Shown: positions 1 through 5,360 of the stretch, one piece after another
Layout of the letters: every line of letters starts with the position of its first letter
Position numbering within the stretch: position 1 is the stretch's first letter
DNA from: Candidatus Omnitrophota bacterium
Lineage (GTDB): Bacteria; Omnitrophota; Gorgyraeia; 1-14-0-20-64-10
Direction of reading: 5' to 3'
DNA length: 5,577 nucleotides
NCBI GenBank assembly: GCA_023248095.1
Contig: JAHFFF010000117.1
Span: forward strand, 1 to 5,577
The notes under the pieces: model-generated
Told to the model about the DNA's origin: nothing
Seen by the model: the letters and a program-made list of their open reading frames with translations, nothing else
Databases searched by the model: none
Made by a program: the position numbers and the translations under genes

Positions 1-14
1 TCCTCCAAACCGGA
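1..14 (-). repeat. AGLEE-type tag 6 (SGLE, cut by window edge)
   Basis: The last four complete codons read Ser-Gly-Leu-Glu, and the next codon begins GA, so it is Glu or Asp. The context is SGGQMKSGLE, with Ser in place of the first Ala. It follows the end of the propeller-like module, exactly where another tag would be expected, and implies that the protein continues with a further module. Confidence 0.7.
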
Positions 15-3000
15 CTTCATCTGTCCTCCGGAGACTCCACGGAAACGGGACATGGGGAAAGCCACCAGGTCATAGGTGTCTGAATCTCGATCAAGCCTCG
101 CAACGAGAATCCGATCTGATTGGGAATCATAAGCAAGGGCATGGCCCGCTTGAAGTTCAGACCACGGAAGGATCAGGGATCCGACGACACCGAGGGTCAC
201 CAAGTTGTAAGCCCTAACCTGGTATCTCCTGCCCCTGCCGCTGTCGGTCATCTCGAGCGAAAGGAGAACGTCCCTTCCGTTAAACCGGCCCAGCGCAAGG
301 TCGCTGATCAACATGGGCAGAAGGCCCTTTTTTCGAGGCGGCTCCTCAGCTATCATGACCCGCCGTCCGGTTGCGGCATCATAAACCTCGATTCGACTGC
401 GCTGGGACTCCGAGGGAGGCGGGTCGAAAGCGACGAAGAGCTTCCCTGCGGCATAAACCATGTGTGCTGGCTCATCCTTCGTCTGGATCTTAAATTTGAG
501 CGGCCGCAGGCGCCTCTGGTCCGGTTCCACCGAGAAGGCGACGATCTGATATTGGCCCCGTACGCGCCCGCCGACAAAGAGGGTATAGTTCTCCGGAGCA
601 TAGGCCACCGCCCTGGGATGCTCCAGCCCCTTTACCTTGAGGTCGAGAACATCCTGCTCGACCTGCCCACTTTGATCCGAGCGCAGGCCGACTGCCATCA
701 CTGTCTGTCGACCCTTCTGGGTCATGAACAGCAGATCCAAATCTGGAGCATCCACAGCACCCAATGGAACTTCGATGAGGGCCCTCCTCCCCTGGGTATC
801 TGAAATGATGGGACGAATCGTGGAAACCGGTTGGTAGCCCTTGCTCCCAAGGTCAAATCGCTCAATCCATGGAGCGAGATGTGGGTCCTGGTAACCAATC
901 ACCAGCGCCTGGCCAGCGGTTGGAACCAGCAAGATCTTCCGCACAGAACCATCGCTGCTTCCGACCACCACCCCCTCCTCCAAGCCGGCTGAAGTTCCGT
1001 CCGGCGGAAGAGGACGCAGCTGTTTCGGCAGACCCGGCATCAACAGTGGAGGTTCCGCCCCCACGTACACACGCATAAAACCTGCGCCCGACGAGACCGC
1101 CGCACTCTGAACCTGCAGCTTCCAATGGGTGGGAACTCCCCTCTGCTGAGGGTTATCACTGAGGGAAAGTGGGGTCTTGGCCACCACGAGGGGAAGTTGG
1201 CCGAACCCCTGCTCCTGCAAGCTTTGAATCTCCTGTTCAGCTTGGTCGGAGATGGAGAATCCCTCCGCACCGTAGAGATGCGCCAAGGCCGATAACTTTC
1301 CCTGCACGCTCTGGGATGGGGTGTAAAGCGACCGGGATTCCGGAACCTGTGAACCCAGCACTTCTGCAACCTCGCGGGCCAGATCCTTGGCCCCTTCGCC
1401 ACCATCCGCAACAGAGTTCAAGACGGCAGCCGGCACATTCTCCCACTGGGCTCGGACATGGTCGACAACGGTCTGGAGCTCCTCCGGAGAATCTCCCTTG
1501 AATCGGTTCACGGCCACGACCATCGGGATTCCAAAAGTGCGGATGATTCTCAAATGAGCGTCCAGGTTTGCCAATCCCTGTCGCAATGCCTCTGGATTAG
1601 GTTGGGTGAGTTCTTCTTCTTTCTTCACGCCGCCGTGCCATTTCAGGGCCCGCGCCGTCACCACCAACACCGCCAGATTGGGAGACAATCCCGACTGCGG
1701 CACCACGACATCCATGAATTTTTCGAAACCGAGATCGCTGCCGAAACCGGTCTCCTGCACGACAACACCCTCCGATCCCACCAGATCGCGAGCGAGGCGG
1801 GTGGCAATCACGCTGCTTGTGCCATGGGCGATGTTGGCAAACGGCCCGGCATGCACCAGCACCGGATTGCCCTCCATCGTCTGAACCAAGTTGGGCATCA
1901 TCGCATACTCCAGCAGTCCCACCATGTGGTCCACTGCATCAATCTCCGCTGCCGTAATCGGCCTCCCATCCGGTCCCCAGGCCACCACAATCCGGCCCAA
2001 GCGGCCCTCTAGATCTTTGTGGTCTTGGGCCAAGGCGAGGATCGCCATCACCTCTGAAGCGGGCGTGAGCACGAAGCCCGTCTCCTGCTCCCGTTCCTCA
2101 TCACCCTTGCCCAGCCGGATCTTGATGTGACGCAATCCTCTGGCGTTGAGGTCAATTGCGTAATTCCATGCGATCCGACCCACCTGGGCCAAAGGCAACC
2201 CCTTCCAGTAGACCCGATTAAGGAGGGCCTCCATGAGCAGATTATGGGCGTCGTTGATTGCGGTGAAATCTCCCGTAAACGAGAGATTGATCCGGCGCGC
2301 CGGATAGAGCTGCGAGCGCCCCGCCCCCGTAGCGGTCCCCTTCTTTCCAAAGACGGGGCCCAGGGAAGGCTCCCGCAGAGCCCCGATCGAACGGATCCCA
2401 ATGGCGTTCAACCCATCCACCAGACCAATGCTGGTCGTGGTCTTGCCCTCTCCAGCCGGTGTAGGGGTCATGCCGGTGACGATCACCAACCGGCCGGCCG
2501 GCCGCAGTTCCGGCCAGACAGCGGGAGTCCTTCTCGCCAACACCTTCGCAGCGTCAATCTTGGCGATGAACTCCCCGCGCGGCTCCGCCTCGTCCGGCCG
2601 CAACCCCAGTTCCTCGAGGATTTGCTGAACAGGACGAAGGCCGGGAGAACGTTCCTCCAACCCGGCGGGCCGAGGCTGGCTCGGCGGCTTCGGTGCGAAC
2701 TTTTTCCAAACGGTATCAGTGACCTCATCCACATTAATGGCATTGGGGAGGCGTTTCTCAATCTCAGCAACAATCAATTCCACTGCCTCTGCAAGTGGGG
2801 TGTTCAATGCCTGATTTTTATCAATTCGACCAAGAATTGCCCATGCAGGAGGTTGATCGGTACTCATCTTAAGATTCTGCAGAAAGAACAAGGCTGACTC
2901 CACAACAACCCTCACGTAATCCCGTGAAGGGAAGGGCTGCCCCACCGTAATACGTTGAGCCTCCTCAAGGAGCTTTCGGACGCCTGCTTCATCAAAGGTC

Positions 3001-5174
3001 CTTGATTCGCCGCTTTTCCCCGGTGCCTTTTCCACCAGAGGCAACCGAGTCAAGCCGGCGTAGATCAGCAGCTGGACCGCCTGATCCGTGTTTTTCGGAA
3101 GAACCCTGGTGTTCTGCAGGGTCGCAAGCCTCACATGGATAAAATAGCTGCTGTTGAGTCTGCCGCCGGTCGGCTCATTCTTCGGCCGGGGATAAATAAG
3201 CTGTACGAGGAGCCGCTCGGCCGACACCAAGAGCTCGTCTGGAAGTTCTGGGATCCTAAAGTTTTTATCCGTCTCAGCCCCCATCTCATGCAGATATCCT
3301 CCCAATTCATGGGGAGATGGGACAATGCCCGGGCCGGCATTCAAGAGAGCCTCGGCCGACTGCAAGATGATCCGAACCGGCGGACCGGGCTGTTGATCGA
3401 CAGGTTCAATCTGTAGGACGGATGTTACCTTACCGGACCCCGGATCCGCCAAAAGCAGCTCTCTCACCTCCTGTTCGTTAAGCGGTTTCCCGAACAGGTT
3501 GAGCCAAACCGTGCCCTCCGGAGGAAAATCAACCAGACTTTGGTACTCTTGCTCGGCCGCATTCCGGGATGCGTTGTAGCCTTTTCGCATGTAATGCTTC
3601 TGAAGGTCCTGGGCAATCTGCTCGAGATTATCCGCCCATAAACTGCTCAGGGTCGGCTTATGGGCCTCGAACCACTTGGGATGCGGCGCCTGGGAGCTCT
3701 GCCAGAGAAGCCTTAAAGCTCGCCACCGATCGAACAGAGCGCTGCCGTAATAGGGCCCACCCCCCGCATCTGTCTCGAACTTCTTGGCCCACGCAATGAA
3801 CTTGCTGTATTGTCCCTCGAAGTCTTCGTAGCTGACGAGCTGCTCCTCCAAACCGGCCGAGAATTCGCTCTGTGAGACAGAACTCAAAGATGCCGCAAGG
3901 GGTGGAGGAACCGGCAGTGAAATCTTCCATTGCCCCGCCTTGCTCAATGCGTTGAAGTCGCGATCGATGTTGACATCATCGAGGGAGTGGAATCGCAGGA
4001 CCACTGGCCCCGAGATGCCCGTTGCATCAATCAGTTTTCCAGTGGCAATGATTCGCCAATTCTGAGGATTCTCTGCATGGGCATCCACGACATACCACGG
4101 CTTGCCAGGGATCAGATCGAGAATCATCCAACCTTTGCGTCTGCCCGCTTTCACCCTTTCCGCTTCCTTGGCAAAGGTTTTCTGTTTCGCGGCTAAGAGA
4201 ATCTCCTGTGCCTGAGCGGTCTCGAATCCGCCCGCACTCCGAACGTCACGAAGAAGATCGGACCATCGATCAGCCGGGAAGATGAGCACCGTGGACGGCG
4301 CGTAGATTCCAAGCCTCGGCGCCCCCCCCATAGCCTGAGATGGCCTCCCGATCAGATCCTGGTTTACAGTAAACCAGGCAGTTTCCTCAGGCTTCTCGGA
4401 GTTAAATCCCCAGATGACACCATTGGCGGTATGCTGCGGGTCAAGCCGACTGCGGTAGAACGTCAACGTTAGGCTGGAGGTTCGCACAAGGGATAATTCC
4501 TTGCCTCCCGGGGCCGGGCTGATCAATGCGACTGGAGATTTATGAAAATGAGAACCCTTGGAACTTCCGAGAGGGGTGATAAAACCCTGATCCGCGTTGC
4601 GGTCCCCCTGCTCGTATACCCAGTGACTGACCGTCATCATGGAAAGTCCGTCTCCAACAGCAGGAAAGGTGGAGTCCCGCCTGAAGACCCCTATGAAAGG
4701 CTCACCCGCACGATAACCCGAACTCTTGCCCAGAGCATCGATTCGTCTCCTCAGCTCAATCATCTGGAGTTGTGCTTCATATTGAGCGGGTAAGAATTCC
4801 TCCCGAAGACGACTCTTATCCACCGATGGGAAGATGACACGCTCCGGTTGCATCTGGAGGATAAGACTCTCTATCATCGCAGGGGTCATCAGCGTTAGGC
4901 TGGGCTCTTCCAATCCAGCTGCAGGAGTGGCCGACTGTGGAATAGGTCGAGTATCCGGGAGAAGGCCGATAGCGCCGGCAAATCTTCGGAGTTTGGTGGA
5001 CAATTCTTCTAAGCCGGCACTTTCCGAAGTTTCGGTAGGCTTTAGGGCGAAAACCGGAGCGGCAAGAGAAAAGGTCAACGAGGAAGAAAGAGATAGAATG
5101 AGCGAAATCAGACGAAGATTCCGCCGCAAAAGGGAAAAGATCCCTGTAGGTTTTAGTCGTTGTCGAGCTGCCAT
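1..5174 (-). CDS. Giant multi-module secreted polyprotein-like protein with AGLEE tags (3' end outside window)
   Basis: One uninterrupted frame of 1,724 codons, translated codon by codon with no stop. It starts with a probable signal peptide and continues through unknown module A, unknown module B, a formate-tetrahydrofolate ligase module and a beta-propeller-like module. A short AGLEE tag stands at each boundary, at residues 53, 86, 440, 837, 1396 and about 1720. The ATG at 5174 was chosen because a typical signal-peptide n-region follows directly. An in-frame TAA lies upstream at 5232-5234, and in-frame TTG and GTG codons between them are possible alternative starts. No strong Shine-Dalgarno sequence precedes the ATG. 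A folate enzyme flanked by unrelated modules in one secreted chain is unlike any standard fhs gene. The regular tags suggest a precursor cut into separate proteins, which is inference. An alternative is one uncut modular surface protein with AGLEE as a structural linker. The existence of the frame is very secure; the function of the whole is unknown. Confidence 0.95.
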   Translation of the reverse strand, partial: MAARQRLKPTGIFSLLRRNLRLISLILSLSSSLTFSLAAPVFALKPTETSESAGLEELSTKLRRFAGAIGLLPDTRPIPQSATPAAGLEEPSLTLMTPAMIESLILQMQPERVIFPSVDKSRLREEFLPAQYEAQLQMIELRRRIDALGKSSGYRAGEPFIGVFRRDSTFPAVGDGLSMMTVSHWVYEQGDRNADQGFITPLGSSKGSHFHKSPVALISPAPGGKELSLVRTSSLTLTFYRSRLDPQHTANGVIWGFNSEKPEETAWFTVNQDLIGRPSQAMGGAPRLGIYAPSTVLIFPADRWSDLLRDVRSAGGFETAQAQEILLAAKQKTFAKEAERVKAGRRKGWMILDLIPGKPWYVVDAHAENPQNWRIIATGKLIDATGISGPVVLRFHSLDDVNIDRDFNALSKAGQWKISLPVPPPLAASLSSVSQSEFSAGLEEQLVSYEDFEGQYSKFIAWAKKFETDAGGGPYYGSALFDRWRALRLLWQSSQAPHPKWFEAHKPTLSSLWADNLEQIAQDLQKHYMRKGYNASRNAAEQEYQSLVDFPPEGTVWLNLFGKPLNEQEVRELLLADPGSGKVTSVLQIEPVDQQPGPPVRIILQSAEALLNAGPGIVPSPHELGGYLHEMGAETDKNFRIPELPDELLVSAERLLVQLIYPRPKNEPTGGRLNSSYFIHVRLATLQNTRVLPKNTDQAVQLLIYAGLTRLPLVEKAPGKSGESRTFDEAGVRKLLEEAQRITVGQPFPSRDYVRVVVESALFFLQNLKMSTDQPPAWAILGRIDKNQALNTPLAEAVELIVAEIEKRLPNAINVDEVTDTVWKKFAPKPPSQPRPAGLEERSPGLRPVQQILEELGLRPDEAEPRGEFIAKIDAAKVLARRTPAVWPELRPAGRLVIVTGMTPTPAGEGKTTTSIGLVDGLNAIGIRSIGALREPSLGPVFGKKGTATGAGRSQLYPARRINLSFTGDFTAINDAHNLLMEALLNRVYWKGLPLAQVGRIAWNYAIDLNARGLRHIKIRLGKGDEEREQETGFVLTPASEVMAILALAQDHKDLEGRLGRIVVAWGPDGRPITAAEIDAVDHMVGLLEYAMMPNLVQTMEGNPVLVHAGPFANIAHGTSSVIATRLARDLVGSEGVVVQETGFGSDLGFEKFMDVVVPQSGLSPNLAVLVVTARALKWHGGVKKEEELTQPNPEALRQGLANLDAHLRIIRTFGIPMVVAVNRFKGDSPEELQTVVDHVRAQWENVPAAVLNSVADGGEGAKDLAREVAEVLGSQVPESRSLYTPSQSVQGKLSALAHLYGAEGFSISDQAEQEIQSLQEQGFGQLPLVVAKTPLSLSDNPQQRGVPTHWKLQVQSAAVSSGAGFMRVYVGAEPPLLMPGLPKQLRPLPPDGTSAGLEEGVVVGSSDGSVRKILLVPTAGQALVIGYQDPHLAPWIERFDLGSKGYQPVSTIRPIISDTQGRRALIEVPLGAVDAPDLDLLFMTQKGRQTVMAVGLRSDQSGQVEQDVLDLKVKGLEHPRAVAYAPENYTLFVGGRVRGQYQIVAFSVEPDQRRLRPLKFKIQTKDEPAHMVYAAGKLFVAFDPPPSESQRSRIEVYDAATGRRVMIAEEPPRKKGLLPMLISDLALGRFNGRDVLLSLEMTDSGRGRRYQVRAYNLVTLGVVGSLILPWSELQAGHALAYDSQSDRILVARLDRDSDTYDLVAFPMSRFRGVSGGQMKSGLE
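15..974 (-). other. Beta-propeller-like module, residues 1401-1720
   Basis: About 320 residues built from repeated short beta-strand units. Typical blade patterns are HPRAVAYAPENYTLFVGG (from about 1519), HMVYAAGKLFVAF (1571-1583), IEVYDAATGRR (from 1595) and HALAYDSQSDRILVARL (from 1678) followed by TYDLVAFPM. The recurring order is 'strand, turn, LxV, loop, VxxxD or VxAF', as in YVTN, WD40-like or lactonase-type propellers. The length fits six or seven blades. No catalytic residues can be assigned. Such domains bind proteins or sugars, or act as lactonases, and are common in exported proteins. The assignment rests on pattern only, so the exact family is open. Confidence 0.55.
975..989 (-). 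repeat. AGLEE tag 5, residues 1396-1400
   Basis: The context is PPDGTSAGLEEGVVVG. The codons are GCC GGC TTG GAG GAG. It stands 11 residues after the last ligase motif and directly before the first beta-strand of the propeller-like module. Confidence 0.9.
990..2651 (-). other. fhs: Formate-tetrahydrofolate ligase module, residues 842-1395, divergent
   Basis: This family (EC 6.3.4.3) makes 10-formyl-tetrahydrofolate from formate, ATP and tetrahydrofolate in one-carbon metabolism and the Wood-Ljungdahl pathway, normally in the cytoplasm. The module is 554 residues, against about 555-560 for stand-alone enzymes. Visible family signatures are the P-loop TPTPAGEGKTTT (903-914, Lys911), LREPSLGP (933-940), GPFANIAHG (1110-1118), TGFGSDLGFEKF, RALKWHGGV (1175-1183), GGEG (1258-1261) and MPGLPK (1379-1384). 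By remembered Moorella numbering, Lys911, Arg934 and Glu935 match Lys74, Arg97 and Glu98. Some usually conserved residues differ: the His of NLHFTGD is Ser965, and the Trp before GGEG is Val1255. The usual tail after MPGLPK (ending ITGLF) is missing, with tag 5 in its place. Family membership is certain; retained activity is doubtful. Confidence 0.95.
2652..2666 (-). repeat. AGLEE tag 4, residues 837-841
   Basis: The context is PSQPRPAGLEERSPG. The codons are GCC GGG TTG GAG GAA. It lies at the junction of module B and the formate-tetrahydrofolate ligase module. Family-like sequence (LRPVQQILEELGL) starts only four residues after the tag. Confidence 0.9.
2667..3842 (-). other. Module B, residues 445-836, unrecognised, mostly helical
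   Basis: This is a 392-residue segment that I do not recognise. The first 100 residues or so are rich in Trp, Tyr, Lys and Gln and look alpha-helical (FIAWAKKFE, DRWRALRLLWQ, LEQIAQDLQKHY). A mixed region follows with beta-like segments (GKVTSVLQIEP, VRIILQSAEALL), then more helices (LLVSAERLLVQLIY, VRKLLEEAQ, EAVELIVAEIEKRL). The string LADPGSGKVTS superficially resembles a P-loop, but the context does not fit an NTPase. The module ends in the linker KPPSQPRP just before tag 4. No catalytic motif is evident. Confidence 0.5.
3843..3857 (-). repeat. AGLEE tag 3, residues 440-444
   Basis: The context is SQSEFSAGLEEQLVSY. The codons are GCC GGT TTG GAG GAG. It sits after a Pro/Ser-rich linker and separates modules A and B. 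Confidence 0.88.
3858..4904 (-). other. Module A, residues 91-439, unrecognised
   Basis: This is a 349-residue stretch between tags 2 and 3 that I cannot place in a known family. The N-terminal part, about residues 91-145, looks helical, with alternating hydrophobic and Arg/Glu residues. The middle and end read as beta-rich, with segments such as LTLTFYRSRL, TANGVIWGFN, WMILDLIPGKPWYVVD and GPVVLRFHSLDD. A charged Lys/Glu/Ala-rich helix (about residues 315-340) lies between them. The module has few cysteines and no transmembrane segment after the signal peptide, which fits a soluble exported domain. It ends in a Pro/Ser-rich linker (PVPPP and following) before tag 3. The start of the module is set by the tag, not by homology. 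Confidence 0.55.
4905..4919 (-). repeat. AGLEE tag 2, residues 86-90
   Basis: The context is QSATPAAGLEEPSLT. The codons are GCT GGA TTG GAA GAG, which differ from tag 1 at four of the five codons. The tag closes the spacer and opens module A. Confidence 0.85.
4920..5003 (-). other. 28-residue spacer between tags 1 and 2, residues 58-85
   Basis: The first half (LSTKLRRFAGAIGLL) could form a short basic amphipathic helix. The second half is Pro/Thr/Ser-rich linker leading into tag 2. It is far too short to be a domain. It could be a released peptide, a remnant of a lost module, or part of the N-terminal sorting region. No function is assigned. Confidence 0.5.
5004..5018 (-). repeat. AGLEE tag 1, residues 53-57
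   Basis: The context is TETSESAGLEELSTK. The codons are GCC GGC TTA GAA GAA. The tag follows a short Thr/Ser/Glu linker just after the signal peptide and marks the start of the 28-residue spacer. Confidence 0.85.
5046..5174 (-). other. N-terminal signal peptide, residues 1-43
   Basis: The first 18 residues carry Arg/Lys at 4, 6, 8, 17 and 18, and Arg21 follows. A hydrophobic, Leu/Ser-rich core runs over about residues 22-39 (LISLILSLSSSLTFSLAA). The stretch ends in Pro-Val-Phe-Ala, giving a plausible signal peptidase I site after Ala43 (Val at -3, Ala at -1), with Ala39 as an alternative. The Arg-Arg pair at 17-18, followed by Asn-Leu-Arg-Leu, weakly resembles a twin-arginine motif but lacks the usual Phe-Leu-Lys. 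Tag 1 begins only nine residues after the predicted cut. The segment implies that the chain is exported across, or anchored in, the inner membrane, which is unexpected given the folate enzyme downstream. Confidence 0.8.
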
Positions 5175-5230
5175 TAGTCGGGGAGCGCACAACACTTTTA
5201 ACAAGGTCGCGCGAGGCAACTTACTTTCTG

Positions 5231-5258
5231 TTTATAAACCGGAGCAATAAAACCCCAA
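5231..5258 (-). promoter_or_regulatory. Possible second, start-proximal promoter
   Basis: TATAAA (5231-5236) matches five of six -10 positions and lies 16 bases after TTGGGG (5253-5258), which is only a partial -35 box. It would start transcription near 5224, past the hairpin, giving a leader of about 50 bases. The -10 lies inside the perfect palindrome GTTTATAAAC (5230-5239). It is weak on its own, but would let the giant gene escape the terminator. Confidence 0.3.
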
Positions 5259-5279
5259 CCTGTCAAAATGCGGCTGGGG
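5245..5279 (-). terminator. Intrinsic terminator or leader attenuator hairpin
   Basis: On the minus strand CCCCAGCC (5272-5279) pairs with GGTTGGGG (5253-5260) through eight pairs including one G-U, around an 11-base loop. The run TTTTATT follows. This is a typical Rho-independent terminator shape about 80 bases past the upstream stop. Because a good promoter lies between that stop and the hairpin, it could also attenuate the giant gene. On the plus strand the same stem contains an A-C mismatch and has no clean T-run, so the minus direction is favoured. Confidence 0.6.
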
Positions 5280-5303
5280 GGTGAAAAAGCTACAGTCTTA
5301 TTA

Positions 5304-5333
5304 AGTGTATCTGACCAATTGCCAAAATGTCAA
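5304..5333 (-). promoter_or_regulatory. Sigma70-like promoter upstream of the giant gene
   Basis: A perfect -35 box TTGACA (5328-5333) is separated by 18 bases from TACACT (5304-5309), which matches the -10 consensus at four of six positions. Transcription would start near 5297 and give a leader of about 120 bases. It lies 27 bases past the stop of the upstream gene, in non-coding sequence, and faces the giant gene. The hairpin lies downstream of it, inside the predicted leader. Confidence 0.45.
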
Positions 5334-5360
5334 GGGCGTCTAGCAAAAACTTTATGACGA

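Noticed and set aside
618..629. Gly-Leu-Glu-His within the propeller-like region, resembling the tag
   Set aside because: It lacks the preceding Ala or Ser and the second Glu, has no linker before it, and sits inside an apparent blade.
120..803. 227-codon open frame on the plus strand
   Set aside because: Antisense shadow of the propeller-like module; no recognisable protein features or convincing ribosome site.
1458..2012. 184-codon plus-strand frame rich in His and Gln
   Set aside because: The composition is an artefact of reading the ligase coding strand backwards; GPFANIAHG is encoded opposite.
2127..2897. 256-codon open frame on the plus strand
   Set aside because: It lies antisense to the conserved ligase module and module B. 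Its translation is rich in Arg, Pro and Ser without family motifs, while the opposite strand encodes clear ligase motifs.
3430..3465. P-loop-like DPGSGKVTS in module B
   Set aside because: The upstream beta-strand and downstream Walker B expected of an NTPase are not evident, so this is likely a chance loop.
1..5018. Scattered CTCCTCCAA-like DNA repeats on the plus strand, considered as binding sites or a CRISPR-like array
   Set aside because: Spacing is irregular, the copies are in one reading frame, and they vary at synonymous positions, so the repeat is explained by the AGLEE peptide.
4816..5190. 124-codon minus-strand frame overlapping the start of the giant gene
   Set aside because: It is in another frame of the same strand. 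The giant frame gives a clean signal peptide and tags 1 and 2, whereas this one is low-information Ser/Arg-rich sequence.
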